NCBI GenBank assembly: GCA_028275005.1
Contig: JAQCNN010000242.1
Coordinates: 1-12,329, forward strand
DNA from: Salinirussus sp.
Lineage (GTDB): Archaea > Halobacteriota > Halobacteria > Halobacteriales > Haloarculaceae
Direction of reading: 5' to 3'
DNA length: 12,329 bases
In this document: positions 1 through 7,665 of the stretch, one piece after another
How the letters are laid out: each line of letters opens with the position of its first letter
Numbering within the stretch: the stretch's first letter is position 1
Position numbers and translations under genes: made by a program
Notes under the pieces: generated by a model
The model's input: the letters and a program-made list of their open reading frames with translations, nothing else
Databases searched by the model: none
Told to the model about the DNA's origin: nothing

Positions 1-29
1 ACCTGCTGCGGGAGACGGACGTCCTCTAA
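1..29 (+). CDS. C-terminal end of upstream gene (probably the ABC substrate-binding protein), partial
   Basis: The first bases are open in one frame and read LLRETDVL followed by TAA at 27-29, three bases before the permease ATG at 33. The tight spacing and the acidic, leucine-rich tail suggest the end of a real gene in the same operon. In Fbp-type importers the solute-binding lipoprotein usually lies just before the permease, so that is the likely identity, but only about nine codons are visible and this cannot be confirmed here. Confidence 0.45.
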
Positions 30-32
30 CAC

Positions 33-1634
33 ATGCCAGACGACACCAGCGGAGTCACCGACGGTGGGCGGACGACGGTACAGCCGGGCAGTCTGCGGTC
101 CCGCCTGGGTGACCTCCTCCCCGGGGCGTTGACTGCCGTCTCCGCCGTCATCGCACTCGCCTTGCTCGTCCCGCTGGTCTGGGTTGTCGTCCAGGCGACA
201 CAGTTAGACGCCGCCCGGGCGCTCGACTTTTTCCTCCGGCCCGACACCCTGGGCATCGCCGTCAACTCCGTTATCCTGGTGGCGGCTGTCACACTCGGCT
301 CGGTGCTGGTGGGCGTGCCTCTTGCCTTCCTGACCGTCCAGACCGACCTTCCCTTCCGGCGGTTCTGGACGGTCGTCGCCGCCCTCCCACTCGTGGTCCC
401 CAGCTACATCGGCGCCTTCGCCTTCGCCTCGCTGGTTGGCCCCCGCAGCAGCTTTTACGGCCTGCTCGGGACAGCGGTCGTCCTGACGCTGTTTTCCTAC
501 CCCTACGTCTTCCTGACGACGCGGGCCTCCCTGCGCTCGTTCGACGGGACCGTCGTGGAGGCCGCCCGGACGCTGGGCGAGGACCGGCTGACCGCGTTCC
601 GCCGGGTCACACTCCCCCAGGTCTGGCCGGGCGTCGCCGCCGGGTCGCTGCTGGTCGCCCTCTACACACTCTCGGATTTTGGAACACCCATGATCCTCCA
701 GTACGACGTGTTTACGCGCGCGATCTATCTCGAATTCAAGGTGAACAACCTGGGCTTTGCCGCCCTGCTGTCGCTGGTGTTGCTCGGCTTTACACTGGTC
801 ATCCTCGCTGGGGAGTCCCGGCTCGGCACCAGTGCCGAAGGTGCCCACGTCTCTAGCGGGAGCCGCCGGGCCGGCCGGCTGGAACTCGGCGTCTGGAAGT
901 GGCCCGCCCTCGGGTTCTGTGGGCTGGTTGCCGTCCTCGGACTGGTCGTCCCGCTCGGTACGCTGGTGAGTTGGCTGTTCAGGGCCGAGCCCGGCTACGC
1001 CGCCGGGGGCTACGCGTTTCGGCCGGAGTACGTCTGGAACTCGCTGTCGGTTGCGGGCGCCGCGGCCGCCGTTGCGGTGCTCGTCGGTATCCCGGTGGCC
1101 TACCTCGCGGCCCGGGGTGACGGGCTACTGGCCTCGCTACCCGAGCGAGCCACCTACATCGGCTACGCCACCCCAGGTGTGGTGATGGGGCTCTCGCTCA
1201 TCTTCTTCGGGCTGAACGTCGCCGGCGCGCTCTACGGGACCGTTGGCATCCTCGTCTTTGCCTACGTCGCCCGCTTTGTCCCGCAGGCGGTGGGGATCAT
1301 CCAGTCGTCGATCCTTCAGGTCGACCCGGAGCACGACGAGGCCGCCCGCTCCATGGGCGACGGCCCGCTACAGTCGTTCCGACGGACGATGCTGCCACAG
1401 GTGACACCCGGCGTCCTCGCCGGTGGGGCACTGGTCTTTCTGACCACGATGAAGGAACTGCCCGCGACCCTGATGCTTCGACCGTTCGGTTTCGAAACTT
1501 TCGTTACCTACATCTGGAAAGTACAGGAGGCAGGTTACTACGGCCAGGCCGCCGTGCCGGCACTCGTGCTCGTCCTCGTGTCGGCGCTCTCGATGGCGGT
1601 TATCCTGAGCCGGGAGCGATACGATGTCACGTAA
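33..1634 (+). CDS. ABC transporter permease, two-domain ferric-iron/thiamine type (FbpB/ThiP-like)
   Basis: This 533-residue membrane protein forms the channel of an ABC importer. Many hydrophobic segments are visible, arranged as two homologous halves (about residues 30-260 and 290-530). Each half has an EAA loop, the cytoplasmic contact for the ATPase: EAARTLGEDRLTAFRR near 176-191 and EAARSMGDGPLQSFRR near 436-451, each followed by LPQV..PG. The segment TTMKELPATLMLRPFGF (about 471-487) is typical of the Fe3+ (FbpB/SfuB) and thiamine (ThiP) permease group. Length fits fused two-domain permeases of this group. The ATG at 33 lies three bases after the previous stop, and the polar acidic N-terminus is normal for haloarchaea. 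Its last 11 bases overlap the ATPase gene. Substrate is uncertain: iron(III) is the default guess, with thiamine or another small ion possible. Confidence 0.93.
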   Translation: MPDDTSGVTDGGRTTVQPGSLRSRLGDLLPGALTAVSAVIALALLVPLVWVVVQATQLDAARALDFFLRPDTLGIAVNSVILVAAVTLGSVLVGVPLAFLTVQTDLPFRRFWTVVAALPLVVPSYIGAFAFASLVGPRSSFYGLLGTAVVLTLFSYPYVFLTTRASLRSFDGTVVEAARTLGEDRLTAFRRVTLPQVWPGVAAGSLLVALYTLSDFGTPMILQYDVFTRAIYLEFKVNNLGFAALLSLVLLGFTLVILAGESRLGTSAEGAHVSSGSRRAGRLELGVWKWPALGFCGLVAVLGLVVPLGTLVSWLFRAEPGYAAGGYAFRPEYVWNSLSVAGAAAAVAVLVGIPVAYLAARGDGLLASLPERATYIGYATPGVVMGLSLIFFGLNVAGALYGTVGILVFAYVARFVPQAVGIIQSSILQVDPEHDEAARSMGDGPLQSFRRTMLPQVTPGVLAGGALVFLTTMKELPATLMLRPFGFETFVTYIWKVQEAGYYGQAAVPALVLVLVSALSMAVILSRERYDVT

Positions 1635-2760
1635 CGTCCGGCCGAACGCGCGCGAGGACGCTGCCGCCGGGAGCGGCGGGGCCGGAGCCGCCGAACCCGG
1701 CGACGGGATGCTCGAACTCGACGGGGTGACCCGGTCGTTCGGCCCCGAGACCGCCGTCGAGAACTTCTCGCTGTCGGTCTCGGAGGGGGAACTGCTCACA
1801 CTGCTTGGCCCCTCGGGCTGTGGGAAGACAACGACACTCCGGCTGATCGCCGGTCTCGACGAGCCGACGGGCGGCAGCGTCTCGGTCGCCGGCGAGGTGG
1901 TCGCCGCCGACGGCGCCTTTGTCGCCCCGGAGGACCGCGACGTCGGCCTGGTCTTCCAGGACTTTGCGCTCTTTCCACACCTCACCGTCGCGGAGAACGT
2001 CGCCTTCGCGCTCGAGGACTGGCCCGCCGAGCAACGGACGGCCCGCGTCGACGAGCTACTCGAACTCGTGGAGATGACCGACCACCGCGGGAAGTCACCC
2101 AGCCAGCTGTCGGGTGGCCAGCAGCAACGGGTTGCGCTCGCTCGCTCGCTGGCCCCGGAGCCGGATATCATCCTGCTGGACGAGCCGTTCTCGAATCTCG
2201 ACGTACGGCTCCGGGTAGAGATGCGCGAGGAGGTCCGGGACATCCTCAAGCGGACCGGTGTCACCGCCGTCTCGGTCACCCACGACCAGGAGGAGGCCCT
2301 CTCCATCTCCGACCGCGTGGCGATCATGAACGACGGGCGGCTGGAGCAGGTCGGCCAGCCCGAGGTCGTCTTCGAGAACCCTCGGTCACGCTTTGTCGCC
2401 TCCTTTCTGGGCCGGGCGTCGTTTCTCACGGGTCGTGTGCGCGGGGGGACCGTCGAGACCGAACTCGGGACGCTCCCGACCGACCGGTTCAACGGCCCCG
2501 TCGAGGCGTACGACGGCGCCGAGATCGACGTGCTCGCCCGACCGGACGACCTCCAGGCCACGCCGACGACCGACGCAAGCGCCGACGGACAGGTCGTCCA
2601 CCGCCAGTACAACGGCCCCAACTTCGTCTACCGGGTCGAACTCCAGGGCGGTGACGTGGTCCGGTGTCTCCACAACCACGTGGAGACCTTCGAGCACTGT
2701 CAGCCGGTCTCGGTCGACATCGTCGCCGACCACCCGCTGGCCTGGTACCCGGCCGAGTGA
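1624..2760 (+). CDS. ABC transporter ATP-binding protein (FbpC/PotA-like)
   Basis: This 378-residue cytoplasmic ATPase powers the adjacent permease. All ABC motifs are present: Walker A GPSGCGKT (62-69), Q-loop VFQDF around Q112, signature LSGGQQQR (162-169), Walker B DIILLDEP (181-188) and the switch histidine in VTHDQEEA (H220). The sequence after about residue 240 matches the position of the TOBE-like C-terminal domain found in iron, sulfate and polyamine importer ATPases. The ATG lies inside the end of the permease gene (11-base overlap), which implies translational coupling. The first 28 or so residues are a Gly/Ala/acid-rich lead before MLELDGVTRSFG, so the Met at residue 29 is an alternative start. 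The upstream ATG is kept because of the overlap. The substrate follows that of the permease and is not settled by this subunit. Confidence 0.94.
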   Translation: MSRNVRPNAREDAAAGSGGAGAAEPGDGMLELDGVTRSFGPETAVENFSLSVSEGELLTLLGPSGCGKTTTLRLIAGLDEPTGGSVSVAGEVVAADGAFVAPEDRDVGLVFQDFALFPHLTVAENVAFALEDWPAEQRTARVDELLELVEMTDHRGKSPSQLSGGQQQRVALARSLAPEPDIILLDEPFSNLDVRLRVEMREEVRDILKRTGVTAVSVTHDQEEALSISDRVAIMNDGRLEQVGQPEVVFENPRSRFVASFLGRASFLTGRVRGGTVETELGTLPTDRFNGPVEAYDGAEIDVLARPDDLQATPTTDASADGQVVHRQYNGPNFVYRVELQGGDVVRCLHNHVETFEHCQPVSVDIVADHPLAWYPAE

Positions 2761-2769
2761 GCTTGGGCG

Positions 2770-4821
2770 ATGACCGTCTCTCCGCTAGCCACACTCCAGG
2801 CCCGTCTCACCGCCCGACTGCTCGCGGTCGTCCTCGCTGCCCTGACCGCCGGCCTCGTCTTCGCGCTCAGCCACGAGGTGTTCCCGTACCACAGTCTCAA
2901 CCACGACGAGGGGGTCTACCTCCAGCAGGCTGCGATGCTGCTAGAGGGCAGACTCTCCGTCTCCCCGCCGGTCCCCGAGGCCGTCCGGCCGTGGTTCTTC
3001 GTCGCCGACGGCTCCCGGCTGTACCCGAAGTACGCACCGGTCCCGGCGGCGATGTTCGCCGTCGGCGAACTCCTGGGTGACCCCCGGCTCGCACTTGCCG
3101 GTATCGCCGCCGGCTGTGTTGTCCTGCTCTACGCGACTGCCGCGGAGGCCTTCGACAGCCGGACCGGGCTGGTAGCCGCCGCCCTGCTCGCGGTCTCCCC
3201 GCTCTTTCTCGTCCAGTCGAGTCTCTTTCTCCCGTACGTTCCGACCCTCCTGCTGAACCTCCTCTTTGCCTGGTCGTACCTCCGGGCCGCCCGAACCGGT
3301 GCCCGCACACCTGCCGCGGTTGCCGGTCTCGCCATTGGGCTCGCGTTCTTCGCGCGACCGTACACCGCGGTCCTCTTTGCGACCCCGTTTATGCTCCACG
3401 CGCTCTGGACGCTCCGCTCACTCGAGTGGGGTCCGGCCGTCCGACAGGCCACGACCGTCGCCCTGGGGCTGGCCGGCGTCGCGGTCACGCTCGGGTACAA
3501 CGCATACGTCACCGGCTCGCCGACGACCTTTCCGTATCAGGCCTTTGCCCCCCTGGACGGTCCGGGCTTTGGCTACCGGCGAATCCTGGACTACGACCGG
3601 GTGTACTCGGTCCCGCTGGCTATCGAGGCAAACGCCCGCATCCTCGGCCGGTACGTCACAAACTGGACACCCGCGGCGCCGCTCGGGACGCTCGCGGCGG
3701 CCGTCGGCCTCGGCGTCACGTTCCGCCGGCTGCCGGCCGTCGACCCCCGGAAGGCGGTCCTCGCGGGGCTCGGCCTCTCGATTCCCCTCGGCCAGCTGTT
3801 CTTCTGGGGGACGCTGAACAGCCTGGGCGAGCTCGACCGTGTCGGTGACGGGCTGGTGTACTTCATGGGGCCGTACTACCACACCGGCCTCCTGGTCCCG
3901 ACGACCGTCTTTGGTGCGGTCGGCCTGCTGTGGCTCCGGGCCCGACTCCGGTCCTGGGCTGTGACCCTCCCGAACCGGACCCGACTCGACCGCCGGCAGG
4001 CCCGCGCGCTCGGAGCGGTCGCCGTGCTGGTCCTCACACTCCCCGCCGGCGCACTCGCCGTCGGGGCAGTCGCCTCGCCGCTGGCCGCCAACGCCGACGT
4101 GACCGACAGCTACGAGCAGGCCTACGAACCGTTCGAGGAGCGCTCACTGGCGGAGGGGCTCGTCCTCCTCCCGGACCCGTACGGCGACTGGCTGAACCAC
4201 CCCTTCCAGGCGCTGCGAAACGACCCCGGGCTCGACGAGGGGCCGGTCTACGCCGTCGAGGAGCGCCCCTTTGCGGTTCTCGACGCGGTCCAGAACCGCC
4301 CCGTCTACCGCTACGTCCTCCGGGGGCGGTGGGCGCCAATCGAGGGGACAAGGGTTACCGGCCACCTCCAACGGGTCCGCCAGGTCGACGGTTCGGCGGT
4401 CCACGCCGACATCCGGGCGGGGGTGCCGGCGTCCGCTCGCGGGGCGACCGTCCAGCTCTCGGGGGCAGAGACTGTCAGTGCCGGGCTCGTGACTGACCCG
4501 CCCGAACCGGTCGACCTGACCCTCACGGTGCACGGGGCGACCGCGACACTCCGGTCGCCGGGGCTCTCGGGCCCGGTGTCGGTCCCCGTCGACCGGCAGG
4601 GGCCGGTCGAGTTGCGTGTTTTCGTCGACTCCGGGACCGTAGACAGTTTCAGCTACCGGGTACAACTGCCAGTCGACCGCAGAAACGGGACCGTCCGCGC
4701 GCTCACGCCGGCCCTGGAGGTCTGCCGGCAGCCACGCCTCTGTGGGGGCGAGGCCGCGTACATCCCCGGAAGTGGGGTCCACCGCCCGAACGTCACGCTG
4801 GAGGCACGAGTCCATGACTGA
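2770..4821 (+). CDS. GT-C membrane glycosyltransferase, ArnT/PMT (GT39)-like
   Basis: This 683-residue protein has about ten or more hydrophobic segments between residues 15 and 435, followed by a polar domain (about 440-683) without membrane spans, probably extracytoplasmic. After the first membrane segment comes SLNHDEGVYLQQA (42-54). Its Asp46-Glu47 pair matches the catalytic acidic motif that GT-C enzymes carry in the first external loop. ARPYTAVLFATPF (about 195-207) and NAYVTGSP (244-251) also resemble ArnT/PMT-like proteins. Such enzymes take sugar from a polyprenyl- or dolichyl-phosphate carrier and attach it to lipid, protein or glycan outside the membrane. The gene begins nine bases after the ABC ATPase stop and overlaps the next gene by eight bases, so it belongs to the same operon. 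Donor and acceptor cannot be read from sequence. The polar C-terminal half is not a domain I recognise. Confidence 0.82.
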   Translation: MTVSPLATLQARLTARLLAVVLAALTAGLVFALSHEVFPYHSLNHDEGVYLQQAAMLLEGRLSVSPPVPEAVRPWFFVADGSRLYPKYAPVPAAMFAVGELLGDPRLALAGIAAGCVVLLYATAAEAFDSRTGLVAAALLAVSPLFLVQSSLFLPYVPTLLLNLLFAWSYLRAARTGARTPAAVAGLAIGLAFFARPYTAVLFATPFMLHALWTLRSLEWGPAVRQATTVALGLAGVAVTLGYNAYVTGSPTTFPYQAFAPLDGPGFGYRRILDYDRVYSVPLAIEANARILGRYVTNWTPAAPLGTLAAAVGLGVTFRRLPAVDPRKAVLAGLGLSIPLGQLFFWGTLNSLGELDRVGDGLVYFMGPYYHTGLLVPTTVFGAVGLLWLRARLRSWAVTLPNRTRLDRRQARALGAVAVLVLTLPAGALAVGAVASPLAANADVTDSYEQAYEPFEERSLAEGLVLLPDPYGDWLNHPFQALRNDPGLDEGPVYAVEERPFAVLDAVQNRPVYRYVLRGRWAPIEGTRVTGHLQRVRQVDGSAVHADIRAGVPASARGATVQLSGAETVSAGLVTDPPEPVDLTLTVHGATATLRSPGLSGPVSVPVDRQGPVELRVFVDSGTVDSFSYRVQLPVDRRNGTVRALTPALEVCRQPRLCGGEAAYIPGSGVHRPNVTLEARVHD

Positions 4822-5338
4822 GTACGAACTCACGCGCCGCGACGCCTTGGCCGCCCTCGGAGCTGCCGGTGTCGCCGTCACCGGCGGGGTCGCACTCGGT
4901 GGGGATGACGACCGACGACCGCTGACCGACGAAGCGGTGGTGACAGTCCAGGCCGTTGCCCAGGTCGTCTACCCCGGCGAGGTCGCCGGCGTGTCGGGCT
5001 TTGTCGAGCAGTACGTCGTCGGCCGGGCCCGTGACCGGCCCGACCACGCCCGCGGGGTCGCGGATGCGGCCGCCACCCTCGACGACTACGCCCGCAACTG
5101 GTACGACCGCGGCTATCCGGACCTGGAGCCCGAACAGCAGGAGGCGGCCCTGGAGGACATGGGGGCCCGGACCGCCGACCCCGACCCGTCGGGCTCGGCC
5201 GTCGAACGGGTCCGGTTCTATCTCGTGAACGAACTGCTCTACGCCCTGTACACGACGCCGACGGGGGCCGAACTGGTCGGCTTGGAGAACCCACAGGGAC
5301 ACCCCGGCGGGACCGACAGCTACCGGCGGGGCCCCTGA
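4814..5338 (+). CDS. Gluconate 2-dehydrogenase subunit 3 family protein, Tat-exported
   Basis: This protein has 174 residues. The N-terminus LTRRDALAALGAAG (6-19) is a twin-arginine signal with a short hydrophobic core, so it is probably exported folded. The mature part resembles the gluconate 2-dehydrogenase subunit 3 family: a helix ending in VVYPG (51-55), then RFYLVNELLYALYTTPTG (134-151) and ENPQGHPGG (158-166) near the end. In characterised membrane alcohol/sugar dehydrogenases the small subunit accompanies a large GMC flavoprotein and a cytochrome c subunit. No such partner gene lies on either side here. The start chosen is the ATG overlapping the previous stop by eight bases. An upstream GTG at 4742 would add 24 residues in front of the Tat signal and is unlikely. 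Family assignment is fairly firm, but function in this setting is unknown. Confidence 0.8.
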   Translation: MTEYELTRRDALAALGAAGVAVTGGVALGGDDDRRPLTDEAVVTVQAVAQVVYPGEVAGVSGFVEQYVVGRARDRPDHARGVADAAATLDDYARNWYDRGYPDLEPEQQEAALEDMGARTADPDPSGSAVERVRFYLVNELLYALYTTPTGAELVGLENPQGHPGGTDSYRRGP

Positions 5339-5353
5339 CGCCGAGGCCGCGTC

Positions 5354-5386
5354 GGCCCGGTCACCGCATGCTGTCGCCGACCGGCC
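5354..5386. terminator. Imperfect hairpin between convergent genes, possible terminator
   Basis: The 49-base gap between two convergent stop codons contains GGCCCGGTC (5354-5362) and GACCGGCC (5379-5386). These can pair as an 8-bp stem with one bulged C and a 16-base loop. No T-run follows on either strand, so it is only a weak candidate for stopping transcription from both sides. Confidence 0.22.
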
Positions 5387-5387
5387 C

Positions 5388-6068
5388 TCACCGGAGTCGC
5401 TCCTCTAGACAGACCGTTATGACCGACTTGCCGATGGCGACCCCGCCGGCAACCGGGTCGAGCGTCGTCTCGCCGGCGCGCTCGCGGTACGGGATGGGGA
5501 GCTCCCGGACCTCGTACTCGCGCATGGTCGGCCGGAGCAGGAGTTCCGCCGAGAGCCCGGTGTTTTCGGTCCACTCGACCTTCTCGACCACCTCCCGTCG
5601 GTAGGCACGCATCCCGGTCGTGACGTCGTGCACCCGTCGCCCCAGCAGGAGGCTCGCCAGCAGCGCGAACAGGCGGTTGCCGAGCCGATTGAACGCCGGC
5701 ATCGCCTCGGCGCCGTGGTAGAGCCGGTCGCCGCTGACGACGTCGTAGCCCTCGTTGATAAGCGAGAGAAACGCCGGGAGCTGCTCCATTGGGTAGGTGT
5801 CGTCGCAGTCGGTGGTGACGACGACCGGCCGGTCGGCCGCGAGCAGCGCCGTCCGGACCGCCACGCCGTAGCCCTGTGGCTCCTGTTCGATGACGCGGGC
5901 GCCGTGTTCACGGGCTATCTCCGGGGTGCGGTCCTCGGAGCTGTCGACGCAGACGACCTCGGCTTCCCCGTCGGTCACCCGCTCGATGTCGGTCAGCACC
6001 GTCTCGATTGCCTCCGCCTCGTTGTAGGTCCCCATCACGACGCTGAGGTCCTCGAACCCGTACTCCAT
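5388..6068 (-). CDS. Family 2 glycosyltransferase, dolichyl-phosphate sugar synthase-like
   Basis: This 226-residue cytoplasmic enzyme should transfer a nucleotide-activated sugar, possibly to dolichyl phosphate. Visible GT-A motifs are VVMGTYNEAEAIE (10-22), VDSSEDRT (41-48), QGYGVAVRTAL (65-75), the metal-binding DxD within TTDCDDTYP (85-93), SGDR (112-115), and DVTTGMRAYRREVV (148-161), the last typical of the DPM1 group. There is no C-terminal membrane domain, so it resembles the short soluble type of Dol-P-mannose/glucose synthase. The ATG at 6068 is chosen because the motif VVMGTYNE then sits about ten residues from the start. A longer start at 6191 would overlap livM by 56 bases and add a Cys/Trp/Arg-containing stretch unlike haloarchaeal N-termini. 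It converges on the GT-C operon. A role in supplying that enzyme with lipid-linked sugar is plausible but unproven. Confidence 0.88.
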   Translation of the reverse strand: MEYGFEDLSVVMGTYNEAEAIETVLTDIERVTDGEAEVVCVDSSEDRTPEIAREHGARVIEQEPQGYGVAVRTALLAADRPVVVTTDCDDTYPMEQLPAFLSLINEGYDVVSGDRLYHGAEAMPAFNRLGNRLFALLASLLLGRRVHDVTTGMRAYRREVVEKVEWTENTGLSAELLLRPTMREYEVRELPIPYRERAGETTLDPVAGGVAIGKSVITVCLEERLR

Positions 6069-6088
6069 TGACTCCCAGTCACACCCCG

Positions 6089-6102
6089 ACCCTCTTGAGG
6101 GT
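6089..6102. other. Perfect 6-bp inverted repeat in the 67-base livM/GT2 gap
   Basis: ACCCTC-TT-GAGGGT lies 21 bases upstream of the family 2 glycosyltransferase ATG and 34 bases past the livM stop. On the minus strand the gap also has a CGGCCG core followed by TTTT (6124-6114), which might end livM transcripts or act as a poor TATA box for the glycosyltransferase. The repeat would then lie between that box and the start codon, a position suited to an operator. All of this is weak. Confidence 0.3.
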
Positions 6103-6135
6103 TTAGGTTGACCAAAAGCGGCCGGGAACGGACGT

Positions 6136-7665
6136 CTATCGGCCCAGCACGCCCCGCCCGCGGCCGACGAGACCGGCGAGGAAGTCACCAAAGCGGTGGC
6201 TCAGTTTGCCGCCGGCGTAGAGTCGGAGTGTCCCGAGTAGCCCGCCGGGCACGAAGAGGATGAAGACGATGAACACCGTGCCGGTGTACATCTGGGCCTG
6301 GCCGGTCAGCCAGATGTCGATGACCCCGTTGAGGTTCGTCCCGAGGACCGCAGTCGACTGGAGGGTCTCCGCGCCGAGGAGGTCGCCCAGGAACGGTTTG
6401 ATATCGCGGTCGAAGACCTCGACGAGATTCTCGTCGAACAGTGTTCCGTAGAACGGGCCAGCCAGCGTCCCGATCCCGCCGATGATGGTCGCGATCAGTG
6501 CCGGGCCGGCGCGCTCGAGGACGCCAAAGGCCCCGGCGGCGTTTGCCTGGTGGGCCCAGGCGGCCTGTAAGGCGCCCGCGAGCGCACCAAAGGCCGCGCT
6601 GATCGCGAAGGCGGCGTTCTTGTAGTAGTAGGTGTTGATCCCGATGGCGCTCGCGCGTTCCTCGTTTTCACGGATGGCGAGCATCACACGCCCGAACGGT
6701 GAGTTGAGGATCCGCTGCATGACGAAGTAGGAGAGGACAACGACGAGACCGACCACGAGATACGACGAGGTGAGCGGGATGAGCTGGATCTCCGCCGGGA
6801 CGTAGGGGCCAACGACGGGAAGACTGCTGATGAGCCCGATGAGCGACCCCAGTATCGGGACGTCGGTCAGGACCACCTGTGACCCCCGGAACGGGATGAG
6901 ATTCACCCCGCCAATACCGGGCAGCCCGATGACCCAGTCAAGATCACTCCCGGTGACCTGTAGCCCCGTCTCGCCGATGTAGCCTACGACGATAAACCGG
7001 GCGAGTTCGGCGACACCGAGGGTGATCATCGCGAAGTAGACGCCGGTCAGCCGGAAGGAGACCCCGCCGATCAGCACCGCCAAGAGCATCGCCAGGACCA
7101 TCGCCCCGAGCATCACCTGTAGCAGTGGCGTCTGTGGGCCGAACGCCGAGAGCACCGGGATTCCAGCGCCGGCAAAGGCGTCCGCGCGGGCGCCGAGCAC
7201 CATCATCACGCCGGTCCCGAAAAACAGGGAGTGACCAAAGGAGAGGTAGCCGGTGTACCCGCTGATAAAGTCAAAGGAAACCGCAAACAGTGCGAGGATC
7301 AACACCTCGAACATCAGCGACTCCTGGGGCAGGAGCAGGCGTAACACGCCCACCGTCCCACCCCCGCCGCTTGGCTGGACGATGCTGTAGACCCCCGGGT
7401 AGATGAACAGCAACAGGACCACCAGGATGTGCAACAGGTGGTTCCGGATGACAGGGCCAATCCAGGAGGGGTCACGGAGCCAGGAGAACCCCCGCCGTGA
7501 AATCGCGCCCTCGGTGGGGCTCCGGAGGACAGCCCCTCCGGCGGCGGCGAGATATCCGAGCCTGTCGGCGACACCGGACAGCCCCCCCTCGTCTGACCGG
7601 TGGGGCCCGTCGGTTCCTCGCTCCTCACCACCCGTGTCCGGGGTGTCGGGGTCCTCGGAGCTAAT
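6136..7665 (-). CDS. livM: Branched-chain amino acid-type ABC transporter permease LivM
   Basis: This is the second permease of the HAAT importer. The conserved core has multiple hydrophobic segments, the family's ISGYTGYLSFGHSLFFGTG motif, and the cytoplasmic EAA-like segment RVMLAIRENEERASAIGIN before a permease helix pair. Near the end, VFIVFILFVPGGLLG is also typical. The frame stays open and clearly coding upstream to 7665, with G/C third positions and an acidic start SSEDPDTPDTGGEE, but it contains no ATG, GTG or TTG until the TTG at 7434 (residue 78). That TTG lies inside a hydrophobic run, LLHILVVLLLF, so it would remove the leading region. An ATT at 7665-7663 lies seven bases after a perfect AGGAGGTG and overlaps the livH stop by one base, so I take it as the start (509 residues). 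A 432-residue form from TTG is the alternative. The external loops are somewhat longer than in bacterial LivM. Confidence 0.87.
   Translation of the reverse strand: MSSEDPDTPDTGGEERGTDGPHRSDEGGLSGVADRLGYLAAAGGAVLRSPTEGAISRRGFSWLRDPSWIGPVIRNHLLHILVVLLLFIYPGVYSIVQPSGGGGTVGVLRLLLPQESLMFEVLILALFAVSFDFISGYTGYLSFGHSLFFGTGVMMVLGARADAFAGAGIPVLSAFGPQTPLLQVMLGAMVLAMLLAVLIGGVSFRLTGVYFAMITLGVAELARFIVVGYIGETGLQVTGSDLDWVIGLPGIGGVNLIPFRGSQVVLTDVPILGSLIGLISSLPVVGPYVPAEIQLIPLTSSYLVVGLVVVLSYFVMQRILNSPFGRVMLAIRENEERASAIGINTYYYKNAAFAISAAFGALAGALQAAWAHQANAAGAFGVLERAGPALIATIIGGIGTLAGPFYGTLFDENLVEVFDRDIKPFLGDLLGAETLQSTAVLGTNLNGVIDIWLTGQAQMYTGTVFIVFILFVPGGLLGTLRLYAGGKLSHRFGDFLAGLVGRGRGVLGR

Noticed and set aside
204..848. 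214-codon minus-strand open frame opposite the permease
   Set aside because: It is Gln/Gly/Arg/Glu-rich, lies opposite membrane-spanning codons of a conserved permease, and shows no domain. It is a shadow frame.
1368..2621. Long open frame on the minus strand (417 codons) opposite the permease end and ABC ATPase
   Set aside because: It is very rich in Ser, Arg and Thr, unlike haloarchaeal proteins, and lies fully opposite an ATPase with all motifs intact. It is a by-product of high GC codon usage.
4742..4813. Upstream GTG start for the subunit 3-like protein
   Set aside because: It would bury the Tat signal 24 residues inside the protein, whereas the ATG at 4814 overlaps the previous stop and puts the twin arginines near the start.
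6069..6191. N-terminal extension of the GT2 gene to a start at 6191
   Set aside because: It would overlap livM by 56 bases and place 41 atypical residues before the conserved VVMGTYNE strand.
7314..7631. 105-codon minus-strand frame near the livM start as a separate small gene
   Set aside because: The livM frame over the same bases has the better composition (acidic start leading into a hydrophobic segment), while this frame is Gly/Ser/Arg-rich without motifs.
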